A stretch of DNA of 64,000 nt from Combretum micranthum (taxonomy: Eukaryota; Streptophyta; Magnoliopsida; Myrtales; Combretaceae). Shown here piece by piece: positions 37,261 to 50,000 of this stretch. The notes below the pieces were generated by a model that was given only the letters and a program-made list of their open reading frames with translations, was not told where the DNA came from and did no database searches. Both the position numbers and the translations under genes were made by a program. The stretch is from positions 248,001 to 312,000 of the forward strand of contig JAMXBD010001248.1 of assembly GCA_024138025.1 (NCBI GenBank), written 5' to 3'. Positions within the stretch are counted from its first letter, which is position 1, and every line of letters starts with the position of its first letter.

Positions 37261-38047
37261 CACATAACACATCATTGCTACAATGCTACTCCTTGCATAG
37301 CCATAAGTCTTTGGATGGATGTAAGGCTAGTCTAGACTTGGTATTTTTTTTTTTTTAAAGAAAAAATGATATTATTTGTATATTACAGAAAAGAAATAGT
37401 GACCAACGATTTTGTAATTTAGTAGTATGACCCTCATTCTTTTAAATGAAAAAGTATCGAATTGAATTCCCTTATCACTGTTTTAAAGGCGAAAAAAAAG
37501 AAGAAAGAAATAGTGACATGAAAACAATAATAATTTAATGGTTTGGACTCCCGTTATAATTCTTAAACAAAATGATGCAAGAGTAGAAAAATATAATGAA
37601 AATAATCATATGATTATGAAAATCATCATCTCATTTAATTATATATGTGTGTATATATATCAAACAATATGCAATGGAAAAAGATATCGTGCGGAGAGAA
37701 GGGAATGCTATTATATTCTAACCATACGGGACAAACATGGCATCGATTTTTGCTACATTTAACATTCGTAACCAAACAGAAAGGTAAAGGATTTTAACAG
37801 TTTTTATCACCTCTCTTTTGAATTCAAAAGAAAGCAAACGCAAACACCATCTCCCAACCTTCTCCACCCACTCTCCCAACACCACCATCATCACCACAGC
37901 CGGCGCCAACACCACACATTCCTACTCTCTCTCTTTCTCTCTCAGATCCCATTGCTGAATCATTGATAAACTCAACAGTGCAATAACTACTCCGACTGCA
38001 ATCGACCTTACTTAATTCACTGTAATCGCTATGTGGATAGAACAGCA
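37261..38047 (+). promoter_or_regulatory. Upstream region and 5' leader of AUG3
   Basis: No gene of its own. A SINE-like B box lies near 37457-37471. A CT-rich tract (CTCTCTCTCTTTCTCTCTC, 37924-37942) and a C-rich CACCACCATCATCACC region (about 37880-37900) precede the ATG by 100-170 bases, as is common in plant 5' UTRs. The transcription start cannot be fixed, and no convincing TATA box is seen at the right distance. Confidence 0.45.
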
Positions 38048-41000
38048 ATGAGTGGAGCAAGACTGTGTTCCTTACTTATTGAATTAGGTTACGAAGGAGC
38101 AGAGTCATTGGATCGCGATAGCTTCGAATGGCCTTTCCAGTATGACGATGCTCGCCCCATTCTCGACTGGATCTGCTCCAGTCTTCGCCCTTCTAACGTT
38201 CTTTCTCTCCCCGAACTCGCCCAGTAAGATCTCTCTCTCTCGCTCGCTCGCTTTCTTTTTGTTGGGTTAGGGTTTGGTTGTTTCGTTCCAATCTGAATTG
38301 TTTGGTTTTTGATTGTTAGGTACGAGCAGTTCCTTCAAGAAGGCAAGTTGTTGGAGGTAACGTTACTCCGCAATGTGGATTGAATTTACCGAAGTTCGTG
38401 TTGATCGTTAGGCTTTTTGTTAGAGATGTCGATTCGAGTTGGTTACCGGATTCTGGACAGTGATGTCCGTATAATGATTGGACAATGTAGGATTAGTTAT
38501 ATTGAGTATGTGCTCTGGACAGGTTGCGCCATGTCTGGTTATAGTATGGGTTTTCTTATCTGAAAGGTTGGATTTCCGAATTTAAATTATGTTTAGGTAT
38601 TTCCGAGGTCAAATGGAGTGCCTTTGCTGCTAATGTGGTTTTTGAAAAGCTTCTTCTTCTTCCCCTTCTCCTTCTTTTTTTGGGTAATCTTTTACCCTTA
38701 AGTCTAGAATTCTAGAAGTTAAATAGGGCGGATTCTAGAATTTAAATTTCATAAATAGGAATTAGGATTATTGGAAGAATGGAATCTTTTAAAAGAATGA
38801 GTGGAATGCACAGATCCTTTATCCTCATAATTGTAACAACTGGCATTTTCATTACAACGGATTGGAATGCAAAGAAAAATACGATTGTCAGTGATAGACT
38901 GTTTTAGTATAGTGTTGAGACAAGATACCTTGGCTTTGCAGGGAGAAGATTTGGACTTTGCTTATGATAGCATATCAGCCTTCTCTTCCAGGAGAGACAA
39001 CCAGGAAGCAGTTTTTGGAGCTGAGGAAGGTTTGAAAGAGATAAGGTCATATTTTGCTGTGAGAATTAATGAATTGAATTTTTCATTCCTTTTAGGTTCT
39101 TATCAGTTCAGACATGAAGACACATGATGTATGAAGTAACCTTGGTCTAGTCAGACACTTGCATTCTTCATATAAATTATTATGTTATAAGACTCCATTA
39201 TTCCTCTGGAGAAGCTTTTAAACTTGGATGTTGAAACTCAAATCTGTGTTTGTTTGTTTTCAATGCCAGGGATGGGACTGCAGCATATAGGGCTGAAGCC
39301 TTGGAGTTGCAACGGCAACTTAGATTTGTACAGTCTCAGTATGATGTGCTCACTACTCATGCTTCATCCTTAATTCAAGGGAGGCGGGCTAGAGTTGCTG
39401 CCACCTCATCTGTGAATGGACAGCTTACAACTATAGATGACAGTCTTTCAGCAAGGAATTTACAGGTATTCATAATTGAAGAATGATATGCCTAGCACAT
39501 CGAGTTAGCTACTCTTGATTATCAGCAGTTAGTGCTAGAGAAATAAATTAAGATAAATGCTATCTTTTGAAGTCAATGGTTAGATATTTTGCACCTATGA
39601 TGGTTGAGGACACTGAGAAGAATCCTTGCATTGAGAAATTTTATGTGACTTTTTGTGTGTGTAATTTCTTTGGGAAAAAATGAATTATGCTGATAGGTGA
39701 GTGGGCTTGATCTTGTCTATGGTGGCATTTTATGCTACTCTGGCCCGTTGTTGGAATTTGAAGACTTCACAACAATCCTCCAGAAAAGCGGACCTTTGTA
39801 GCATTGCTTTTACTTAAAAAAAAATTATTATATGCTAATTAAGTTACCCTATTTTCCTCTGAAATATTTTCATCTTTATGCTGTGTCATCAAGATCTAGC
39901 ATAAAGTACGTTGCATAATTGATAATAAATACCTGTGAAGGCAAGATTCTGTTGTGGACAATTTGAGTTGTTCAGTGTGATAGTGTCCATTTGTCTCCAT
40001 GTTGAAAGTGAGATGATAATACATTGAGGAACGCATTCTCTGTCCCATGATTGGTCACAAGACATATCCAGTCTATTTCTTTGCTAGTTGTTGGGAATAT
40101 ATCTTTGCCTTCTCTGCAAATTATTTTGTTGAATAAGAAGGCTATTTTGTTTGGTTGTATATGGAAAGTACATAACATAAGCAATATGATTGAATATGTA
40201 ACACCAAAATGAAGAATATAGTATGATAAGATACTGGTAACAGGGGCAGGAGTCCTTGTAGACGATAGAGCAGAGAGTCAATTCTGAAAATGTTTAAAGA
40301 TCAAAACATTCTCTTGTCCCTTTCAAGTCATGATCAGTCAACTACCATATACACAATAAGGAGCATCTGCTAGGAATCATGGCTAGTCACGGAAAAATTT
40401 CTTATTAGTCTCTTTTTCAGACCATAATAAGTCATCTATCCATGGACACAATGATGAAAATCTACTAGGAACTCATTGTTCAGGTTTTGATAATGGTGAA
40501 TTCTATTCTAGTCTTAGGAGGCGGTGGACAGGTTAATAAGTGAAGCAAGTCTTCTTGTAAATAGTGATGCAGCTTTGCATCTGGTGTGTGGAAAGGTAGC
40601 TTTGTTTTCATGGAAACTGGAAAGTGGCTTGAGATTGTTATGTTTTCCTATGGTCACCTCAAAAGTTCAAAAAGGAGCTAATTATTAAAAAAGAAAAATT
40701 TTAAAAAGGAGTTGTCCTGCTCATCTTACTTGAAAATTTTGGATAATATTTTGCTGTGTTCTCCATGGCTTGTATGTTGCTTTGGGGGGTGAGTAGTATC
40801 TTTAGCTATTTGAATCTCCTTATAAGACGGTATTGAGATTTTGATGCTTGTGACTTTCATTCTGGTTTCTGGAAGTGCTTCATCACAGTTTGATTTGTAA
40901 ATTAAGTCTTCTTGTGAATAGGGGTACCTTTGCTATTCATCCATGGTGGTTTCTTCCTTAAATTGTTTGGATGTCGTAGATAATTGAAGAGATTATGGAC

Positions 41001-44000
41001 TTCACAGTTTGGATGTAGTAAATACTTGTGTCTCACCATGCTTCACATCTGGAAAATAGGAGCAATGGGAAAACCAATGCAGAAATTTTGTCCTCACGAC
41101 TTTACCCAAAATATTATGTCCTCATTGACTTCATACTCCCTGCTTGCTAGGCCCTCTCTGATTTGGTGGAAAGTGTGGTTAGATGGATAACTGGCCTTAG
41201 GCATTGTTAAAAGTTTTCCTTTCTTAATTTTCTTGAAGGCATGCATTTTGAAAAATTTTCCTCTTAATGTTTTTGATGACTTTTATTTGAAATATATTGT
41301 TAATTGAGCAACTCCTCATTTTCCTCTTTTAAGAAATTTTCCTTTTCTATAAAAATATCACTTCTGTTGATGTCCCCTCAGAAACTTCTAACTAAAAATG
41401 TTCTGCATCTTGATGTTTCAATTGCTTGCTTGTTACTACTTGCCCTGCCTTCTTTAAATGTGCATGATGAAAATGTATGATCTCTTCTTCTTGAGAAATT
41501 TTCTGTTATTTCATTGTTGATGAAATTCTGCTCATTTTCTTATTCTTTCTTTCAATTTAGATGAATGCAGTGCTTGGTAGGATTGCTTCAACTGCCCAAG
41601 AGCTTGCTCATTACCACTCAGGAGATGGTAAACTAAATATAGATCATTTCGTTTTTTATATGCACAGAGAGGCAAATTTTGTATCTGGTATTTGTTATTT
41701 ACGAATAATTGAATATCCTTACCCTGGTGAATTCTCTCTAGGTCGTCCATCTTCCTAGCACAACTATGTTTGAGTTGTCTGGCTATCAGAGATGGTTATT
41801 GGTTTACCTAGTGAAAATTGGGCCTATATATAATATACATATATCTATATATGCATATATATATTTGAAGTTTGATGATTGGATTTGTTTTCTTCTTTTA
41901 AAGACTTTTGGAAGTGCTGGCTCATGTCTTTGATACCTGACTAGCCAACCTAGAGTGGTCTAACTTTATGATCTGACAAATCAAATTTATAGATGGCATT
42001 ATCCTTTATGAAAATGTTGACAAGAGATATATTACTCAATTTTTATGTTGAGCTGTTTGTACTTGGAGTGATTAATTGTTAAATTTTATACCAGTTAAGA
42101 GATGTCAGTTCTATTTATATAATAGAATGAAACTAGTTTTCTCAACAACTGAGAAGAACTTCATGAAACTTGTAAGTTGATTGGCCACTCTTAATATTAT
42201 TCCTGGTATATGCAGAGGATGGTATCTACCTAGCATACTCTGACTTCCATCAATATTTGCTGGAAGATTCATCTTGTATGAAGGAGCTAAACCAGTGGTT
42301 TTCCAAGCAGCTGGATACGGTATGGACATGCTTATATCCTGATATATGCAGATTGATGATCTTCACATTCGATTGATCCTTTTTTGGGTTCTAATGTGCC
42401 ATATTATGCTTTTGCTCAATTCTAATTAGTTTCTTTACACGGTACACAGCAAGCTCAAAGGTGTCATTTAATCATTGAAGCTGTGGTATTGGTTTTTGCA
42501 TTTTGTATCATGTAGCAATCATTGGTGAGGTTACTGAAGAAAACTCAGGCTTATGTGGAGTGTTCAGATACATGGATTATACCTGATTCTAGAAGGCTGA
42601 GGGTTAATTGAAAATAAGAAGTTTTGCAAAGACTGGGTTTAATAGAGATACTAACTTTTTGTTGGACCAAGTTTAATTGTAGACCAATTTATGAACAAAT
42701 CAGCTTTTAACAAAGGTCCCAGCTTCAAAAAATTCTAGGTTTAGTGATAAAGTAAAAGGGACTTAATTGGAATGAAATTGTGCTCCATCGATCTCTAAAT
42801 TTGGAGAACTTATTTGATAAAGCGGGGCGATGACAATTGCCTTACCATGGGAACTACAATTTTGACCTTTCCCTGTTGAGGGTTCTGTGAGGTTGTCTGA
42901 GATGCTTGAACTTGAAATTCTGGCTTGAATTTTAGTTGATTGAATAGGTATGCATGTTTGCCCCCCACCAAAAAAAAAAAAGAAAGTATAGGTATGCATG
43001 TTCTTATGGAATCCACTGTATTCTAATGTTGTCATTGGCACAGTAGGCCTGGTTTTCGTTGCCCCTTTTCTAATATTGATCTAATGAATTTGTAAGACTA
43101 TTTAAGTTGAAAATAGAGAGAATAATTTGCTTCTTATTTTCACTGTATATAAGCAAGAAAGCTTCTCAAAAAGTTTATCTATTTGAAAAATTTCCTCAAT
43201 TTGTAATTTGATGAACTGCAATTTGTCCTTTTCTTTGAGTGGCTGCCACATGTAATATATTCAATTTTCCTGTTATGTTGATGGCCGATGGAACAAATTA
43301 ATTGTAGGGGCTTCTTCCCTCTCTCAATTGTGCAGGTGCTTTTCATCTATCCCTTGATGTGATTTTGTGATATTCCCACATGATTGTACTTCCAAGAAGT
43401 TGGATCATTTTGCAATTGATACACTTTGATTACCACGAGTGATTTTTTCTTGGCCCATGTGGGGGACAACACCCAATACCCTGCTCTTTTGCTTGATGCC
43501 GCCAAGAGAAATTTTTTTGTGAGAAATTATCTCGTATTCTAGGAGTGCTCATTAGGCACTTTTGGTTCATCGTTTTGGTACTGTTTTGGCATTGTTTTGC
43601 TGCCAAATAAATTCTGAACCGATAATAATATGATACCGATGGAAAATTGATAGTTTTATTCATAAATTGACTGAACTGAACCAATACCGAATTGATATCG
43701 AACTGATACTGATAAAAACTAACAATCCAAAGAGGCCCTAAAAAAAAAATAAAGTAGCTAATGAGTCGATTGGCATCTGGCAAAATGACAACCATTGATG
43801 GAACTGCCAATTTATGTGCTATCTTTCAAGGAAGAGCTGGCTGTTCCCTGAGTTGTCTTTATTCAGCAGTAGAAAGCTCTTGAATAGAGTTAGCTCCATG
43901 CAAGGATGTCTTACTGTTTCGACTTCCCTGTGTCCCTTAGCTCATGATTCAAAAAATGTGAGAAAAATACTCAATTTTATATTATGAGTTCCTAACGAAA

Positions 44001-47000
44001 TCCATGTTTCAGTTAATAATCTTTCATCTGGGTTGACTAGTTTCAGATTCCTATGCCTTTGGTGCACTATGCATTACTTTTGATGGCTGGTTTTTAATCA
44101 TGTGACTGGTCTGAAAGAGAAATGTTGCTCGTCTCCTCCTTTAAAATATAGGTGTCAAAAGCACATTTTTTTGTGATTAAATTTTTTAACTCACCATCTA
44201 TATCAAAGCTAAATTTCTGTCTCGCGAATGCCAATTATATGTTTGACATGATTTTTATAACTATTTACCAAGTAGCATTTTTTACACATCTCTGGAGATT
44301 TAATATGTGACAGCTATGGTTGGAAATGGGTTTCATTGTGCTTTATTTTATAGATCAAATGTGAAGTCATTGCCTATATTATCCTAAATATATTTTCTTT
44401 GTTGATCTGTAGCCTTAAATTGGGATAGGAAGGACTGAAATATATAATTGTTAAGAGTACATGAGTAAGGTTCGTCATTCCTTTTGATAATGCTTTTCTT
44501 ATCCCGGGATGGACATTTAGATCTTCGAAGGTTGTGATGAGCGGTTTATGGTTATGTAGCAGTGCAAAATACCCTGGATGAAATTTCAGACAATTGAATT
44601 GTACTACATATACTGTAAAAAAAATTTGAATAAAGAAATTAGACAACTTAATGTTGCTATAAAGAAGATAATATCTTCTACTGTCTTCAAAGTGGAAATG
44701 TGGTGAGATGTTATTTTTGTTGCTTCTGGATGTGTATGCTTGTCATGCCTTCTCCTTCCAGTTTTGAGCGAATATTAACAGCATGATTCATTTTGATTCA
44801 AAGTGTTGGGGATTTCCCTTTACCTTATGAAATTTTTGCAGGACTGCCTATCATTCTGGTTAAAATGTATCATGTTTAAGAGCAACATATTAGGGTCTTA
44901 ATTTTTGCTCTTTATCAGGGTCCTTTCCGTCTGGTTGCTGAGGAGGGAAAATCTAAATGTTCCTGGGTGAGTCTTGATGATGTCTCGAACATTTTAGTAC
45001 GAGGTAAAACAATTCTTGGATTCCAGCTCATTGTCTTATATTCTGTATATATATTCTAAGATTTTTGGTTTTTGACCTTTGTTTAATTTAATTTAGTTAT
45101 TCAAAGCCAAGGCACCTACCTCTTTTATGGTTCATAAAATGGCTGCTGCATTGGTGGTTTGTGTTTCTGTGATCTCTGGCATGCAAGCTTTTGTTTGTCT
45201 CAGACAGTTGCTTTGTAATGGAGGCCTTGCATGTAATGTGTCCATTATACATGCTTTTTAGATTCTAGTACCATTGGGAAAGTGGGTTTTATGGAATAAG
45301 CAGCTTGCTCCTTTCTTTGCCAAAGCAATGCAGTGCTGCAACATGCTGTCAGAATTAGCTTTTTCATGTTGCCAACAGGCAGATCATAGCTACTTTTATT
45401 TATTATTTTTGGGACTAGATCAGATTTTTTAATAATTGTTATTTTTTTTTCAATCATTTGATCAGGTTTTACAGAGCTGTTTTAATTTTTATTCTCGTAA
45501 TATGTTTGATGTGGTGTTGAGTATTTTATATTCTTGATGAGTACTGTGGTTTTGATGTTTTTTACAACTTTCAATGCAGCAGATCCAGAAAAGTCTCATC
45601 ACCAGCGGGTGTCTGAATTACAACGACTCCGTTCAATGTATGCTGCTACTCTTTCCTTCATAAGCACATTGCACACATATTGACATAGGATTTCACGCAC
45701 AAAACCAGACACTCACATGCATAACATATGTGTAATTGTAGTTCTTTTCCTTTTTCTGGTGGCTTGTGTAGATTTTATTCTATTTTTTAGAAGATAGTGA
45801 TGTGATTAATTTCCAACTTATTGCTATGATAGATTTGGAACAAGTGAGAAACAATGGGTGGAAGCTCAAGTAGAGAATGCTAAGCAGCAAGCTGTTTTGA
45901 TGGCACTCAAATCTCAAATAACATCAGATGAAGCTCACATTCACCTTGATCTTCATTCCCTAAGGTTTAGTCTTTAAGCTTCATTGATTGCTTTGTCTTC
46001 TTTGTGGGATTATGCTCTATTTTTTATTTAACCTCATCCAACTACTTGTCACTCTGCTAAGATTTCAATTGTTTTATTCATCATGAAGCAACACTGCTTA
46101 GGGAAGTTACCAGTGAACTCATCTTAATCCATGACAACATCTTTGGAGACACCACATTCAATTATTTAATATAATAACTAAGGCTATAGTCTAAAATTCC
46201 CCAAACACCTTTTATGGTGATACAGTAAATGACTAAAGAGTGAACCCCTTATATGGAGTAAAACATAATACTATTCTTTTATATTATTTATTTATCTTTT
46301 TATAGAAGGCATGAGGCTGTTGAATGTTGCAGGAAACATTTATGTGTATGTTTATATGCTTAGTTTACATCTGCACATGCAAGCACGCTGAACATGTGAC
46401 AAGTAAGACAAGATGAATTAAGTTTACATCAAATAGAACAAATGTAAGGCCTTATGTAATAATCAAAAGGTCACTGTTCTTATTATAGGGCCTTTTTTTT
46501 TTTTTTTTTTTTGTGGTGGTTGGGGTTGGGGGGGGGGTTTTGGGGGTGTTGTTGGTAAGTTATGGGGGGGGGGGTGGAGGAATTTTTTGATATGCTTTAT
46601 GGATGGTATTTTTTTTTTGGTATGAAAAGACCTTTACATCTGCTTAATATGATATATAGTTTAGGGATGTAGGAACTTTCTCTATTTAATGCTGTGCGGA
46701 TTAAATCTCTTTTGGCCCAAAAAAAAAAAAATGCCATGTGGATTATGGCGTTTTGCATGTTAGTGTCTGTACCAATTATTTTACTTTTCTGTGCAGGAGG
46801 AAGCATTCTGAGCTGGTGGGAGAAATTTCAAATCTTTCTGTCAACGAAGAGAAGTTGCTCTCTGAGGTTTGTATATGTGCACTGCTGTATTTCTTTAGAA
46901 AATAAATGTTTCATGCATTTTCTTAAGGTGATGCATTGATGTCAGAGCTGGAAGTTTGGAGTGCTAACTATTGCTTGAATTATTATTATTATTTATTTAT

Positions 47001-50000
47001 TTTTTTGGGCTAAATTACACGCATACTTGTTCTTATGACTATCACTATGTGCTGCCTTGCCAAGGTTTCAACATCACCAGCTATTCTGCAGTACAATGTT
47101 TTCTTTCTTTGTCTGTTTACTCATTCAAGAAATAAGTTGTTTGTATGTGTAGCGATGCTGTTGGCTTGTTCGCAACTTAGATGTGGTAATTTGCAGGATA
47201 ATGAATGCTCTGCCTATAGCAGTTCCTAATTTAAATAGTTTTGAGTAACTGAAAATCTTGTGAATTAGTTCCATTCCATGTATTCTGGCTCTTCTGTAAG
47301 TTACTGTAGCTTATGTGGTTGCAGATGCTTACTAGTTCTGTTTTTGACAATGATCTGAAAAGTGTTGATGTCTGATTACAATAGGTCTGTTAGTGGTGAG
47401 AGTTCAATTTCAGCATATAGGCCTCTGTTTTGATTATACTTTATCATTCTTCTACTAGACAATTCCAAATCTTTGCTGGGAGGCTCAACTTCAAGATACA
47501 TACATTTTGCAAGGTATGGAATTAAACTGAATTTTCTTTTAGATACGACGACACACACACACACAAAAAAACAATCTCTATCATTTAATGATGCCAGCTT
47601 TCTTCTGTATTAGGTGATATGATTTAAAGGTCATGCGTCAGGAGTACTATATCAACAGACAGAAAATGGTATGTAAGCCGACATCATGCACTTTAATACC
47701 AATCCAATGAAAAGGATTTTTTCCCTAGAAAGTTGTCACACATGGTGCATGATTGCTTTTTCTCATTCTTGAAGTTATTATTTGGGATTCATCCCCCCCC
47801 AAAAAAAAAAAAATCATCCAATAAGAAGTTATTTATTTGAGTCCCACTTGAGACTAAATGCATGTAGAAATATCTCATTTTTGCTTCTTGTGGCTTCCTG
47901 TGTCATGTGACTAGCATCTATTTCCCTTCATCTGATTAATGAACCTCTCAGCATGCTCTAGGATTCATAGCACTGCACCTAGGCCTTTAATACAGAGCAC
48001 ATAATTTGGTTACTAAATTAATTCACATAATTTGGTTACTAAATTAATTCTTACTTGCATTGTTCATTAATAAGATATAGCCAGTGAAGCAATTGTCAGA
48101 TGCAAACTACATTTTAGAAATTTTGTTGTCTTCGCCGATAGAGGAAAATAGACTTTGAATAGATAGTAAAAAGAAAGCATTTTATGCATGCTTGTAATTA
48201 TTATTTATTTTTTTTGGCAGTTTATCAGTCATTTAATTAATCAGCTAGCAAGACATCAATTCTTAAGAATAGCTTGTAAGTTGGAGAAAAAGGTCATGCG
48301 TGATGCATATTCATTGCTTAAAGTCATTGAATCAGAGCTGCAAGGATACTTTTCTTCGACCAAGGGCCGAGTGGTATGTCATCTTATTCCTTTCTCCCCC
48401 TTATAATTGCTGATAATATATGCAATGTTCCTTTAGTGTTATTTTTTGAAAATTTATTAGTCAAGGACCCTTTGGACCTTAAGTGAAGGATTTGAAAGTT
48501 TATTTTTTAGAAGTTCGTTGGACTCCACGCCTAGTAGTTTGACTTCAATTATTTGGTTTCTTGTATCACGTCTAGAATTTCGTCTATTTCAGTTTCCTTG
48601 TACATTCTCCAAACTATATTTTCTTTGATATTTGGTTTCTTCTGAATTTTTCTTTATATTTATAGTAATAGAACTTGAAAATACTCCAATCATAGCTATT
48701 TTTTTATTTAGTTTAAGAAAACTGTTATAGCTCCATCAGCTAAAAGTTCTAAGGAAGAGTACTGGATCATTCCTTTTGATGTGGTGATTTGATTTGGACA
48801 TAGTTTTACTGTTACTTTATGTTGTGTGTTTGTTTCCTGTGTCCTCAATAGGGATGTATGTGTATTTATTATTAGGTGGTTACTGCATGTATTGTGTATG
48901 TGGCTTAGTATGAGTTAAAAATAATGGATGATGTGGCGTGTTGTAATGTAAGCAGTTTCTGCATCTGTACAGGTGTCAAGGTGAACAGTAGTTGTCATGC
49001 ATTGCATGGGTGTATGTGTCAGAAAAAATGAGGGAATTTAGACAAGCGGTTGCATAACTGCCAATGGGTTGGAAAAATTATCTATATGTCAGCAATGACA
49101 AAGGAAGAAAATGTCTGGATTTCTCACAAAAATTATTGTTCCTTAGAGATCTAGGGCTCTCTTATAAGTAAGCCTAATTATTAATTACTTTATAAGATCT
49201 AGAGTTCTCTCTTAAGCATTCCTAAACGCATATTCAAAATAGGCAATTTGTTGGAAAAATAAACTAAGGTAAGAGTATTTCCAGTGAAGACTTTAATCTA
49301 AATTGCCCTGTTACAAGATTACAAACACGATCCTGTAACAAAAACACTTTCTTATGTTTATATCTAGTTGATACTCGATTCACCTGAAGGTTTTCAGGAC
49401 TGACTCTGCCTTTTGAAAACTCATTGCTTGTTTAATCTTTGCCAATTCTTTGTGATTATATTGTAGCATTATGGAATGCTGATAGTATTCAAGGATGATT
49501 ATGTTTAAGTCTGTCCTTACAACAGGATCGCTGCATGGCACTTATTCAAGCTGCTTCTGAAGTCCAAGAGCAAGGAGCTGTAGATGATCGGGATACTTTT
49601 CTTCATGGTGTTCGTGACCTTTTGAGCATTTACTCAAGTAAATGGAATATTCCTTTTGTCATTGTGTATAATTCAAGTATCTGTTATTGTGTTTAATTCT
49701 CCTGTTTTTCATATGCAAACTTTTCTTTTCTCAGATTCTCAACTGGGGCCATCAACATACGTATCAGCTCCAGGTATTGTACAGCAAATATCTGGTCTCC
49801 ATTCAGACCTTATGTCTCTTCAAGCTGAACTTGAGAGTGCCCTTCCAAACGAAAGAAATGAATGTATCAATGAGCTGTGAGTTCTGCTTTGCTGAACCTT
49901 GAATCCGTTGGGGGTTTTTTTTTGTTCTTCTCAAACATATATTTTTATGGATACACTCTGTTGTTTGACAACTTTGGGATCTTATGGTCCTTTTTGTCTA

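Noticed and set aside
43430..43810. 126-codon minus-strand frame inside AUG3 intron 6
   Set aside because: No domain or biased codon use. It spans low-complexity ACCGAA/TTCGGT-like intron sequence and an A run.
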